A stretch of 64,000 nucleotides of DNA, taken from assembly GCA_948144175.1 (NCBI GenBank), contig CANXME010002337.1, positions 253,001-317,000 on the forward strand. The letters are read 5' to 3'. Made by a program: the position numbers and the translations under genes. Shown in pieces: positions 42,085 to 54,359 of the stretch. The first letter of the stretch is position 1; each line of letters begins with the position of its first letter. The stretch comes from Closterium sp. NIES-65. Its lineage: Eukaryota; Streptophyta; Zygnematophyceae; Desmidiales; Closteriaceae. The notes beneath the pieces were generated by a model. It saw only the letters and a program-made list of their open reading frames with translations, was not told the DNA's origin and ran no database searches.

Positions 42085-43743
42085 TGCTGAGAGTACCACT
42101 CACGGAGCTCCTCGGGCGACGGAGTGTGCTGCTGACCCTGGCCATTGCCAGCGCCCCCACGACCACCACTGCCGCCGCCAACTCCTCGACCACCCCCTCC
42201 CCTGCCGCGTCCACCGCCTGCCCCCACCACCACCCCCTCCCCTGCCACCTCCCCCGCCGCTGCCGCCACCACCCAAACCGCTGCCACTAGCCCCTCCAGC
42301 CCCACCACCACCCCCATCGCCGCCACCACCCCCACCACCGCCTCCCCCGCCGTCACCTCCTCCTCCCTTGCCCCCTTTGCCCTTGCCACTGCGGCGCCGG
42401 CTCGAAGCAGACGCAGTCCTGACCTTCTCAGCACCAAGGAGGTCGACAGCAGAAGCAGAGGCTACAGAGGGAAGAAGGGGGGAAGGGGAACACTCCTCGA
42501 AGAAACGGGTGCGGGGGTCGCCACGAGAGGCACCTACAGCGACTATGCTAGCCTCAGCCGCAAGTAATTACTTCTCGAGGAGGGCAATGGTGAGCTCAGT
42601 GGGGCAGCGAGCTAGGAAGTGGTCCCTGACTGCACACAGAGAGTCAGGGAGGCGGGTGACTAGGTGGTAGAGAGTGAGCCAGAGCGGGGGGGGGTTCGTC
42701 ACAAGAAACTCATCAGGCATAGCGGCACGGAAGCGGGCCTCACTAGTACGGAGGTGCGTGATGAGGTCAGCGACTGTGTGGAAGGAGGCGAGGTCGGGGA
42801 ACAGGTAGGGGAGTGAGAGACGGCCTAGCGCAGCAGAGGCAGGTGTGGAGTAGCGGGCAACGACAGCAGTGTACAGTGCCTGCTAGCCATAGTAGCAGTA
42901 GGAGCAGCAGTATAGTAGAAGGGGCAGTAGCAGTATGGGCGGCTCGGTTCAGTTCAGGTAGGGCGGCACGGCTCAGTTCGGGTGGCGCGGCTCGGTTCGG
43001 GCGGCTCAGTTCGGGCGGCTCGGGTCGGGCGGCTTGGTTCGGGCGGCCTGGTTCTGGTGGGGCTGTGGCTGTCGCGTGCGGGGCAGCTAAGGAGCGGCGC
43101 GTGGGGTCGACGGGGCCAGCGGGGCCTCTAGTTGGGGCGCACTTGGGGTCGACAGGGCCAGCGGGGCCGACGGGGCCTCTAGGAGGGGCGTGCGCGGGGT
43201 CGACGGGCCTACGGGGCCTCTAGGTGGGGCCGACGGGGCCTATAGGTGGAGCGCACGGGTCGACGGGGCCTTGAGGTGGGGCCGACGGGGCCTGTAGGTG
43301 GGGCGCGCGGGCCGACGGGGCCTCTAAGTGGGGCACGCGGGCCGACGGGGCCGTTAGGTGGGGCTGACGGGGCCTCTAGGTGGGGCCGACGGGGCCTCTA
43401 GGTAGGGCGCGCGGGCCGACGGGGCCGTTAGTTGGGGCCGACGGGGCCTCTAGGTGGGGCCGACGGGGCCGTTAGGTGGGGCCGACGGGGCCGTTAGGTG
43501 GGGCGCGCTAGGGGAGGCGCTCGAGGGCGCTCCTACAGTGAGGCGCACGAGGGCGCTAGTAGACAGTAGGCAGTGGTGGGCCCTAAGAGATCGGTCCTAG
43601 CAAAGGACCTGCTCTGTATACCATGTTAGAGAATGATTGAATTGAGAAAGAAGTGAGTACAAGTACCTGAACCTAGAATTGTGTACCCCCTAAAGGCTAA
43701 CACACTATAGCCTAACAAACTACAACATGTATAATGTTTGATA
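38821..43743 (-). mobile_element. Ty1/Copia element nested inside the 35436-44039 element
   Basis: LTRs of 120 bp lie at 38821-38940 and 43624-43743 (TGTTAGAGAATG to ATGTTTGA) and differ at about five positions. The target duplication GCGAC lies at 38816-38820 and 43744-43748, in the GC-rich leader of the outer element. An initiator-tRNA-Met-type primer site abuts the right LTR. Parts on the minus strand: a repetitive GC-rich leader (about 42900-43600), Gag (about 42590-42890), a Gly-rich spacer with a long homopolymer (42050-42082), aspartic protease (FTLDSGAS), GAG-pre-integrase (LWHHRLGHPS), integrase core (VVDDYSRYT, HSDRGGEFSS, PQQNGVVERR; about 40600-41230), a Pro/Gly/Ser linker and RNase H (about 39174-39500). 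Broken, with several breaks. It is younger than its host by nesting order. Confidence 0.9.
42050..42082. repeat. C homopolymer of about 30 bases
   Basis: A pure C run inside the Gly-coding part of the nested Copia element. Comparable G runs occur at about 51404-51431 and 62190-62212 in two other elements. Confidence 0.9.
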
Positions 43744-44250
43744 GCGACGGGGCCGTAAGAGGTGGCGACGGGGCCGCTAAGGGTGGCGCGAGGGGCCTCA
43801 AGGAGGGCGCGACGTGAGGGCGGCCTACGGGGCGCGCCTCGGGCAGGAAAAAAAAGGTCGAGTTCAGTGGTGGGCCCTGAGAAGGGTTCCCATGAGGGAA
43901 CCTGCTCTATACCATGTGAAGAATGAGGAATGAATGAACTAGGAAAGAGGTGGGTACAAGTAGGAAAACCTAGAAATGTTGTACCCCATATTGTCTACCC
44001 CACTACAGCCTACACAGACTATAGTGTATAAGTTTGACAGATATATGTAAACGCAAGTTGTAGGCGGTGTTCGAAGACCAATATGCATACGTCTCAAGCA
44101 CAAACTCTCTTACGGCTTTTGCGCTTAGCCCACTAAGCATTCTTCCTATGTTATCTGCACACTTGCGAATCGTTACCACCTACCGCGGCTGACATCATCC
44201 GATTCTTTCATCTAGTCTCGGTTGCTAGCTAATAAATTAGGAATCTGTGA

Positions 44251-47200
44251 ATGGCCGACAGCTCGGTCCACTCTCGCCCCATGGCAGCCCAGGGCGCAGA
44301 GGATGGAGAAGAAGACCTGGAGGACGATGAAAATACTGACCAAGACTACGCACAGGATCGCGAGAACGATAGCGAGTTTGAGGCGACCGAGGGGGGATTG
44401 TTTCAGGGTGGTCTCTACGAACCATCCGTCCGGATTCAAGTCCAGGGGAGTGAAGAAGGGAGTGAAGGGCCGGGAGACGATGGAGTGCGCCCACGATCCG
44501 GTGCGCCCAAAGAACGGTATGAGGAGGATGAAGATCACCCTGACGCAGAAGAGGAGGGAGAATCATCGCCGGGACGACGACGACCTCCTGATTCTGCGAG
44601 CCATGTCGAGTAGGCTGCGGCCCCCGGAAATGCGCAGCGGCAGACCGACGTTGCGGAAAAGGAGAGCAGGATCCGGCGTTCAACAATCCCGCTTCGACTG
44701 ATAGAGGCCGGCACGAGAAGGCACTATTGTTTCCACTTTCTACACTTCAAGTGGTGGGTGATAATCTTCATGGCAATGATGGTAGATGTCCCTATGGCAG
44801 ATAGGCTGGCTCCCTCTCTGCACGACGAGGTTGGGTTTCATATGAGCAATAACTTGGGAAATGATGGGTGGTCATGCAGCTCTGACGAGTGGCAGATTCA
44901 TCTGCACGAGCCGCGAGTCACGGAATGGAGGCTCGGCCGATACATCGAGTTTCTCTTCTGCGAAATTGACGAGCAGGCAAAGTTTTTGCGTGGAAAAATG
45001 CGGCGAGACGTCTAGAAATATGTGGGGAAGGAGGCAAAGGGGTGCACGGCTTCAATGATCAAGGCAAAGATGAACGCAATGGGATACCTTGCCAGATGCG
45101 AGGCGAGGCTCTACGGCTTCTCCATCACACTGACCAAGGACTGGATCAAGGATGCTCGGGATTATCTCAAAGTCAAGCTGAAGGATCTTAACGACGAGCA
45201 AGTCGCTGTGAGTAACATATACGTTTGCTTTCTGTTTGTGTGAATTTTGATCTACATGGTTTACATAATTACTGTGCTATTCTATGCAGGGATGGTCGAG
45301 ATCAAACCCGTGGATCAATTGGTGATTGCTATACTGGAAGCCAGTATAGGACGCTGCATCTTACTGTTCTGCAAAAAGAGCTCCTAGAGATCTGGTGGCG
45401 GACGCCTCCGTCACAAATCTCGCTTCCTTGCCTTGGGAACCTGTTTGTCCGCATGACGCGGAGCATATCATGCCTCAACGACTATCTGGACGTTTTCGTA
45501 CTCGTCGTTGTTTCCAGGAAGTCGAAGACCAACCCCAACAACAAGCTGAGTCATCAGTTTCTTGCAAGGCATAGGGACTGGCGGCTCTGCGGAATGGGCC
45601 ATGTGTTTCTGTGGCTTCATTTCATCTACGACCTCGTTCCTCTGCGCTACGGCCCCAGTATCGTCGAGCCTCTCGACTTTTCTGAACCGATCTTGTGGAC
45701 CAAAGCGCACCTCTTCTTTTCTTTGAAGAAGGGCGAACAGGGAAAGCAGAAGCAAGACGCGATGCACTACAAAACGCATAACACCTGGATTATGTCAGAA
45801 TTATATTCTTATACCTGCATGTAGTTCTAGCTGTAGTGTAGATATGAACTTTATAGGTGGTGCACCTCTTTCTTCACTTGTTTGCTATATGTACTCTCTT
45901 GCTATAGTGAACACTCATTCTCCTTCTCAACTCTCTCGATACTTTCCTTACCCTCGAACTCACTAGCCATGGCTCCTAAGTCACGCTAGGATCTTAACAG
46001 ATTAAGTGGGCCATGACGAAGGCGAGATAGATTCTGAGCAAGGTGACACATGCATTCTGCAGATCCGGAGCACAACAACTCCATGACGACGGTTGCTCCG
46101 ACAACGATATCGGCACTCTAGGCGGATGGGTGCAGGGGGAGTTGCGGAGGTGTTATGTGTTCGGCATTCCGTTCAAGCCGGTTTGGCTGCTGGCAAGATT
46201 CAGCGGGGATCGTGGAGACTACTACATCGGCAGAGCCCGCGCCAAGCTTCCGCGGCATAAGGATAAGGAGAAGGATGAGTGGTTGCAGCTCTTGGATCTC
46301 TTGAGGCTTCACATTTTCCCCTGGGTCGAAGAGGGTTGAAAGAAGGTACGTGCTAGTGTACAGTCTTCGCGTTCGTAGCTTAATTTTGATACGCAATTAT
46401 GAACCGTCGCATTTCTCCTGCATACTCGTCCCGTCAGGTCGAAGAATGGAACGCTGCGCAGACCGATCCGCTGAAGAGGCACTATGCAGGGGCGAGGTTC
46501 CTTGAGACCCTCACGAGCATCGGACGCCTCGTTGTTGCACAAGATCTGGCTATGATGTGGGCGTTCTGACATCAGCACGGCGTGAGAAACCCGCGGTGCA
46601 ATTGCGAGAGGCATCCATATGTGCATATGAGCCCCTTGTGCAACCACCCGCTGTTCCAAAAGTGGGCGTACCTGGTCGCTATCTCTCACTTCCAGGGCGA
46701 GAAGCTTTGGGCAACCGGCCAAACCACCGTCAAAGCAGTAAGTGCCTGTTATTAGTGGTAGAGAGAGGGAGTTATTCGTTCATGCTGATTTCTGCCGTGT
46801 TGGTTTCTGCAGGACGCTATCTTTCGCACGACCGCAGAAGAGAAGATGCAGAAGATGCACCTCACCGCCAATATGCTCAGGGAGGAGCTTGGGATTTTGA
46901 GAGGACGTGAAATGCAGTTGGCGATGGAGAACGCTGAACTGAGGGAGAAACTCGACGCTGAGCGAGAGGACAAGGCTCGGGTCATTGCAGAGTTCGAAGC
47001 ATACAAGAGGTCTATTGCGGCTAGGGATGATGCGGCAAACACCACTGCAAAGATCGATGGATCGTCGAAGAGCGCGGGAACAGGAGAAAACTAGGCAGCG
47101 GACGCATCCAAAGCACCAGTTGCCGTGGAAGAATGCTTCGTTGTGGTCGTTGTGTCTTGGCACGAAGCCACCTCTGTTGCTGCTGCCTGGAAAGTGTGGG

Positions 47201-47780
47201 TGCAGCCAAGCCTTATCATGGGCGGCAGGTCTCTGCGCGAAGTCTTTGCAGAGTTCGACCGGTATAAGAAGAAGAACAAGAATTCCAGCTTCATCACCGC
47301 CTATTCCCGGTTCGCTAACAAAGGTACGCCCGGGATGGGTGTGGTGCATGCGAGCGAAAGATGCGTCGCGTGCATCGTGTCATGGTTTCCGTGGAGACGC
47401 GAAGAAAAGACAACTCCGAGGCGGCGACCGCAACGGCCATTAAGCTGCTGGACGAGGTTTTACTCGTGTGCAACTTCACGGAATTCACCAACGGCCTGGC
47501 GGTGCTGCATGAGACTCCGCCCATCAAGAAACAGAAGACCGGTTCGTCGACAGAAAAGAGGACCGTCAACGACTTGGCGCAACGCAGAGTGGGCTGGCTG
47601 TTAGTCAAGAAGGGCCTTCGCGACCAGGAGTGGGCAACTTCGCTGTTTGGGGATGATGAGTGGGAGGAGATCCACAAGGAACACATGGCGGAGGAGAAGG
47701 CGGAAGAGGAGAAACAACGAACCGCTGCGGCGAAGAAGGCGGAACGGGAAAAGGCGAAGGGCGAAGCGTCGAAACGCTAG
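44251..47780 (+). pseudogene. Crypton-type tyrosine recombinase (transposase), decayed
   Basis: Cryptons are DNA transposons that move by a tyrosine recombinase. Visible order: acidic N-terminus (44251-44613); helical core-binding-like part (about 44790-45210, WQIHLHEPRVTEWRLGRYIE); catalytic part (from about 45290: LVVVSRKSKTNPNNK, LARHRDWRLCGMGHVFLWLH, like Ndc10-type KTNQ and RHRNPELCPIGALALYL); HxxR box and nucleophile region (about 46040: THAFCRSGAQQL, GGWVQGELRRCYV, IFPWVEE), then VAQDLAMMWAF and HPLFQKWAYL; a coiled coil (46813-47094); and a GCR1_C-like tail (AAAWKVWVQPSLIMGGRSLR to about 47780). GT-AG introns are likely at about 45211-45288, 46345-46437 and 46739-46812, with one more between 45.8 and 46.03 kb. 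Several in-frame stops show that this copy is inactive. Element ends are not found. Alternative: a domesticated relative, unlikely given the decay. Confidence 0.8.
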
Positions 47781-48645
47781 GAGCAGAAATGAGGGGGCAT
47801 GTACCTTTAGGATGGGGCGGTTTAGTTATTTGGGTACTTTATTCCGGTTGTATTGAATATGCACTACAGGCACTTGCTTGTCTCTGTAGAAGCCCGATTT
47901 GGGGCTTGTATGCCACCTTCTTCCCTGGACGCGCTGTTTTTTCATAGAATGTTTTTCTGGTCTATGCATTGAAGCACACATCGATGGTATATACCGGGCG
48001 AAATTCTGCGGACTCATGTCGTATACGATGTTATTCTATAGAGCGACGTCAATAAATTCACTCTCAGAATTGTAGATGTGCATTCTTAGGCCACTTGGTA
48101 GACTTTTGCGTGGATGTATTCAGTCTCAGCATATGTTTCTGGGCAAAGGAGTGCCATATTCTACTAGTAGCAACGAATATCCTATCCATGACGGTAGATA
48201 TTATCCATACGTAGGTTTTTCTGCGGTATAGTGTCGTTTCCGATTTGCCTCCAGAATTTGGCGTCGAGGAATTCAATCTCCATAGCAGAAAGGTCTGTGC
48301 ATAGGAATACCGTATACGATTCTTAACAAGGTGCTCCCAAGACAAGATGTTATGCGATTGTTTAGCCCCATACTTCTACCTCCTCGTAGAAGCCGAGTAT
48401 TATACGTAGATTAAGTGTCGTAGAAGGCCGTCCTGCCGTCAATTATTTTATTCGGCTGGCCCTCCCTTTGATGGCAAGTTCTATCGGCTGCATTGCTAGC
48501 TCCATACGCGCCCTACAAATTTCGCGAGTGTAGTGAAGGTTTGCATAGCAAAAATACATCTCTCATTGTATTGTATACAACAACACCTATATTTATATAC
48601 GGTTAAAAAAAAACACAGAAAGGAAAATCTATTTCTACTGCGGTA
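47781..48645. other. AT-richer spacer between two convergent genes
   Basis: No gene is supported. The stretch is notably AT-richer than its surroundings and contains repeated words like TCGTAGAAG and GTAGAAGCC (47884, 48385, 48418). It may hold the 3' UTRs of the Crypton recombinase and of the convergent coiled-coil gene. Terminal sequences of a mobile unit are also possible. Confidence 0.5.
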
Positions 48646-50297
48646 CTAACAAGACCTCCAAAGAACCCGTCTGCCTCTATCACTCCTGCCCGCCAGTGCT
48701 GGTGTTCTCCTCCGTCGACCCATCCTTCGTCGCGTTCCCTTTCGCGGACGATTTCTTGGTTTTCTTCTCCTTATCCGCCCCTGCTGTGGTGTCCCGGCCG
48801 CCCAACTTGTTCTGCAGGACTCCGAGGTAGACGCCCTGGTGCTAGGCGAAGGCCTCTTGATGCCATGCTGCATAGGCACCAAGAGGTCACCACCTTTGCC
48901 ACCACCCTCATCATCCGCTTCGTATCCCCGGCCGCTCGCGACTCTGCCGGAAGCGCTTTCAGCAGCGCATCCGATAGGGGCAGAATCCACGCTTCCTTGT
49001 CATGCTCCTGATCCTTGACCGACCTCATTGCCTCAACCGCAACGCAAGCAACCGGGCTGCAAGCGTCGCAAGGGCATCGAGGACGGCACAGGACACATTG
49101 GCCGCAGAAGATGACGAGGCAGCCGACGAGGCGGTGGCAGCAGTGGACGATCTGGCAGCAGAAGATGCTATGGCCGTAGAAGTTCCACGTGCAACTGATG
49201 TTGCGCCCGTCTCCCACTGGGTGTGGTCCACATTCGTGGATGCGGCCCACATTACAGACAACGTGGCGGCAAGTCCGACTACGTATTCTTCCGTCGAATA
49301 GCCGTTTTCACCCTCCACGCCTCCCACCATCTTCTGCCACGCAGTTATTCCAACACCAGCGCAGGCAGCTACCTGAAAGCCATCCCCCTGCTGCTGCCGA
49401 AGAGCCGTGTTGGTTTGAACGAGTGAGAATCTGCACGAGACACCAGTGTCCCAAGATCAAAACCATCGAACTTCGCGGGTGTTTAGAAGTTGCAACTGTC
49501 CATCACATAAACATTCACCCATCCGGTTTGTCCAGGTGGAGCTCGTTGATGACGCCCCATACCCCTGTTGGAAGCCACGCTGTGAAGTCAAGGTCTTCCC
49601 GCCACTTGTTAATACGGTTTGGATTCATGCCGTATGCCTGCATGTCAATATCCAAGAAGTAGAACTTCCAGCAGACTGCGACCGTGTATGCCCTCTCCCA
49701 CACCGTTTTGTGAGAGCCGAGGTTCCGCTTCCGGCCGCCGACGGTCTGCTCAGACGTCCGCTTCTGCAAAGCTCCCTCGCCCCGTTAAGAGAACCCGCTT
49801 CCCCTGAACGGCAGGCAGACACCCAAAGTCTTACCCTTGTCGTCCACTATGGCGTTTTTCCTGTTGTCACACTTGTCGATCTTCATCCCTTTCTTTTCCC
49901 ATGTGATTATCGGTATCAACTCCTGTATACCAGCTGCACACCGTCTCTTAGCCGCATGACCCTCCGGCTCCCTGTCCTCCTGTCTAGGCCGCCTCTTGGA
50001 CACCACTACGTTCTGTCCGGGAACAATAGTCACGCCCTCTGCTACATTCGCCTCCCCGCTCTCAATCAACAGCAAACTCCCTAGGCCCTCAGCTATTTCC
50101 TCCTCGACTCCCTTCCAGGTCCCCTCCCCTTGCATGGTCAAATCCTCCTCTTCCATCTCCCGTGCCAATCGTTCCGTCTCTTCAGCCATCGCCTTTGCCT
50201 TTGCCTCCAGTTGTCGCTGCTGTTCCGCGTAGGATGCAAGTGTGGCTCTCTTCTCTGCTCAGCACTGCTCTGCCTTCTGCAGGTGCTCCATCTCCTA

Positions 50298-50530
50298 CTA
50301 TTTCGCCCTCTGCCACCGCTCGGCCTCCTTTGCCTCCTTCTGCACCTCCTCCTTCTGCAAGCGCTCCATCTCCTGTTGTTTCGCCCGCTGCTGCCGCTCG
50401 GCCTCCTCTGCCTCCTTCTTCTGCGCCTCCTCCTTCTGCAGGCGCTCCATCTCCTGCTGTTTCGCCCGCTGCTGCCGCTCGGCCTCCTCTGCCTCCTTCT
50501 GCGCCTCCTCCTTCTGCAGGCGGTCCAATT
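50298..50530 (-). repeat. ~78-bp coding repeats of a coiled coil
   Basis: Three units encode variants of MERLQKEEAQKEAEEAERQQ RAKQQE on the minus strand. Related units recur at about 52115-52350. They build a long charged helix. Confidence 0.85.
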
Positions 50531-50586
50531 CCTGCTGTTTCGCCCTCTGACGCCGCTCTACCTCCTCTGCCTCCTTCCTCTACCTC

Positions 50587-52107
50587 TGTCAAAATTAGAA
50601 GAAAGAAAGAGGAATGAACTAGCAGGAATGAGGATACAAATAGCAAAACCCTAGAAGGGTTGTACTCGCTATAGAGCACCCCACTACAGGCTAGAACATA
50701 AGATAATATTCTGACACACCCCCATAGCCAAAGTGGGGTGTAATCAGCAGAGCAGGCAAAGCAAAACAAGCTCAGGGTGGATCACAATGTCACCACACAT
50801 TCTGAGCACAAGTTCAAGAAGAAATAGTTTAGAGTTCACAATTATAAGCAAAGCTAGTGGTAGTCACAACGGGCAAGTGAGGAGGAGGAGGGAGAGTGAG
50901 GGGAGAGGAGACAGGAGGCGACGGCTGAAGCTGCAGACACACGGGCAACAGGAGGCAGACTGGCACAGCGGCTACCGGACAGCGCCCGGACTACAGGAGT
51001 AACAGGCCCCGCGGCTCAAATAGCGGCGGACGGGCAACGGACCCACGGGCGGCTGGCACAGCTGGCTACGACTGGGCTACCGGGACAGCGCCCCGGACTA
51101 CAGGTGCTGCGAACGACAAACTGACAACCTCCACTCAACCTCTCGCACACAGTCCCACCCCCCTGATACACACCCACTGCTACACCGCTAGCTCTACTCC
51201 CACGCACCCCCCTTAAACCCTAAACCCGAGTCTCCCACACAACCACCCCCCTCAGCGACAGCTGCAGCAGTGGGAGACGGAGGAGGAGGAGGAGCAAAGG
51301 GAGGAAGGCACACCGAGCACCCCCATACCCGCCACCCCACAGCTCGCCGCGGCCCCCGAAGGAGCCGCGACGGGCGACGGGAAATGGGGGGGAGGGGAGA
51401 AAAGGGGGGGGGGGGGGGGGGGGGGGGGGGGGTGGCGGTGCCGCGACGAGGGGCGGGGCCGCGACGGTTGGGGCGGGGCCGCGACATAGGGCGGGGCCGC
51501 GACGTAGGGCGGGGCCGCGACATAGGGCGGGGCCGCAACATAGGGCGGGGCCGCCAAGGTAGGGCGGGGCCGAGCCGGGCAGGCGCACGGGCGGCGACGG
51601 GCCGGGGCGGGGCCGCGACGAAGGGCGGGGCCGAGCCGGGCAGGCGCACGGGCGGCGACGGGCCGGGGCGGGGCCGCGACGTAGAGCGGGGCCGCGTCGA
51701 GGGGCGGGGCCGCGACGATCGGGGCGGGGCCGCGACGTAGGGGAGAAGCCCGCCGCGCGCCCCGGGGCGCACAGCGGGCAATGAACCGCCGCGCGCCTCG
51801 GGGCGCACGGCGGGCAGAAAACCGCCGCGCGCCTCGGGGCGCACGGCGGGATGAAAAAATGCCGCACGCCACGGGGCGTGCGGCTCAGAGAGTAGTAGCA
51901 GTAGTAGCAGCGGAAGCTAAGCGGTGGTAAGCCCACCCACAGGATCGATCCAGGGGGATCGACCTGCTCTGATAGCATGTCAAAATTAGAAGAAAGAAAG
52001 AGGAATGAACTAGCAGGAATGAGGATACAAATAGCAAAACCCTAGAAGGGTTGTACTCGCTATAGAGCACCCCACTACAGGCTAGAACATAAGATAATAT
52101 TCTGACA
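50587..52107 (-). mobile_element. Short non-autonomous LTR element (TRIM-like)
   Basis: LTRs of 130 bp lie at 50587-50716 and 51978-52107 and look identical (TGTCAAAATTAG to TATTCTGACA). The target duplication ACCTC lies at 50582-50586 and 52108-52112. A primer site of the initiator-tRNA-Met type (TGCTATCAGAGCAGG, minus strand) lies beside the right LTR, and a purine-rich tract (CTATGGGGGTG) beside the left. The 1.26-kb interior has no retroviral-type gene. It is GC-rich tandem sequence (GCGGGGCCGCGACGTAGG units, about 51460-51740) with a long G run (about 51404-51431). Identical LTRs mean a very recent insertion. It sits in the coiled-coil gene. Confidence 0.92.
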
Positions 52108-54359
52108 ACCTCTCCTCCTTCTGCAGGCGCGCCATCTCCTGCTGTTTCTCCCTCTCCTGCCTCTCGGCCTCCTCTGCATCTTTCCGCTGCGCCTCCTCCT
52201 TCTGCAGGCGCGCCATCTCCTGCTGTTTCTCCCTCTCCACCCTGCTCTGCTTCCTCTGCCTCCTTCCTCTGCGCCTCCTCATTTTGCTGGTGCTCCTTCT
52301 CCTGTTGTTTCTCCCTTTCCTCCCGATCGTCCTCTTCAGCCTCCTTCCTCTGCGCATCCTCCTTCTGTCGTCGATCTCCCTCCGTTGCCTTCCTACCCTG
52401 CTCCTCCTTTTGCCGCCGCTCTGCGTCCAATCTCAGAACTACTGACAGCCGCTTTTCCACCTCACTTAGCATCCCCTCCTTCCACCCCTTCATCCCCATC
52501 TTCATCTCCTTCACAGCCTCCATCACTTCCTTCATTCCTGCCTCCACCTCCTTCTGCCATCGCTCTTCCTCCTTTGTTTCTTCTTCCTCCGCCGCTCTGT
52601 GGCCTCTACATCCTTCCTCTTCTCCTCCTCCTCCTTCCGCCATTGCTCGTCCAGTTGTTTCTTCTTCTGTCTCTCCTCGTCGTCCGCCACTTATTTCCTC
52701 TTCGTGTCCTGCTGTTGTCGCCGCTCCGCGTCCTCTTTCCTCACCTTCTTCTGCCGCTCAGATTCTTCTCGCAAAACCGCGCTCAACCTCCCCACAATCT
52801 GGTTTACCATCCCATCCTTCATCTCCTTCATTTCTGCCTTCAACTCCTTCATCATCGCCTCCTTCATCTCCTTCATTCCCTCTCTCATCTCCTTCTGCCG
52901 ACGCTCTTCCTCCAGCTGTTGTTCCTTCTTCCGTCTCTCTGCGGCGTCTGGTTCCTTCCTCGTGGCCTTCTGCCTCCGCTCCTCGTCCTGCAGTCTATCC
53001 CTGTTCCGCCGCTCAGAGTCTTCTCTCAGAACCTCTCTCAACCTCTCTTCCACCCCCTTTAACGTGCCCTCCGCCATCCCCCCTCCTGACTGGCGAACCT
53101 GATCACTCGCCCTTACGATACTCTCCCGCAAGTTGGAGAGTCTCGTGTCCACCTGCTCGCGAAACCTGGCCGCCGTTTCAGCTTGGCGCCGCCGTTCCTT
53201 GTTTCCATGGCGGACTTCTTCCAGGTTGGCCAGGGCGTTGCGGCAGTAATGGACGGTCAGATCGGCCACGTCGCGACTGATGCTGCTGTTGCGGGCCGCC
53301 AAGTTGCAGAACGTCTGCGTCACCATTCGAGCTAAGAGCGTCAGACGCCGCGTTACCTCTGCCGGGCTTATGTCCCAGCTTTCGGCCTCGACGAACCTGT
53401 CACCTTGTTTGATCAGGATGGTACCCGTGCGCTGCAGCATCCGCCGTATTGCCGTCTCTGCCTCGACCCACTCTACCTGCCAAAACGCTTCTGCCACCTC
53501 GCCTTGGCCGAGATTCCTCTCCTCTGCTCTCTGGTGAAGGGTAGGCCGCCTCTGCCTGTTGAGATCCACTGTATCCCTAGGCGCCCCATCGTCTGCCACC
53601 CTCCATGGCCCCTCTACCCCGGTTCCTGGTCCCCGCGTCGGACTTCCTCCCAAAAATATCCGGACTGCCGGATGTACCGTATCCTCCTCATCTTGCTCCT
53701 CTTCTGTTTCCAGCGCATCTCCCTCGTAGTGCCCCACTCCAGCCTCCGGGACCACACGAACCTCCTCCATAGTATTTTGACGCTCTGTCTCTACCATGCT
53801 CTGCGTCTCTCGGTATGCGAATACCTGCGACGCTGCCTCCTCGTTATGCTGCCCCTCTTCCTCTGCGATGATGTGCCCCTCAGCACCCGCCGTCTCCCGT
53901 CCCTCTGTCTGTATCATTTTTTTCCCATCTGGACCCTCCTCTCTATCTGGCTTCCTACGTGTGTATGGCTCAACCTGCTTCTGCTCCTCGGCCTCTGCCA
54001 TCTTCAACGCCTCACCCTCCGCCTTCTGCCGCGCCTCTACAACAACCTTCTTCCGCGCTTCTACAACAGCCTGTTTCTGCTCCTCTGCCTCCGCCTTCTG
54101 CCGCGCCGCTTCTTCTGCCTTATTCCGCGCCTCTCCTTCCTTATGTGCGTCTGCCTCCTACATATGCAGCGCCGCTGCCTTATCCTTCTGGCTTGCCGCT
54201 GCCCTTGATTCCTTCTGCGCCTCTGCCTCAACCATCTTCAGCGCCGCACCCTCCTCCTTCTGCTGCGCCGCTACCTCTGATTCCTTCTGCGCCTCTGCCT
54301 CAACCATCTTCGGCGCCGCACCCTCCTCCTTCTGCTGCACCGCTGCCTCTAATTCCTTC

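Larger units (their letters stand above)
35436..44039 (-). mobile_element. Ty1/Copia LTR retrotransposon, minus strand, interrupted by a second one
   Basis: LTRs of 125 bp lie at 35436-35560 and 43915-44039 (TGTGAAGAATG to AAGTTTGACA) and differ at about five positions. The 5-bp target duplication GATAT lies at 35431-35435 and 44040-44044. Next to the right LTR is a primer site of the initiator-tRNA-Met type (TGGTATAGAGCAGG on the minus strand); next to the left LTR is a purine-rich tract (TATGGGGGTGTG). Parts visible on the minus strand: a GC-rich repetitive leader (about 38130-38820 and 43749-43914), a Pol linker, Copia reverse transcriptase (FYILVYVDDLVFAT, YGLRQVPREWH; about 36515-37260) and RNase H (YVASEANTADIFTKAL; about 35740-36180). 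A second element is inserted at 38821-43743. The element is broken, with several breaks; LTR divergence suggests moderate age. Confidence 0.9.

Noticed and set aside
44212-44686. Minus-strand frames opposite the acidic N-terminus of the Crypton gene, one with a hydrophobic stretch
   Set aside because: The plus frame is acidic and lies in order with the recombinase; the minus hydrophobic run is the complement of acidic codons.
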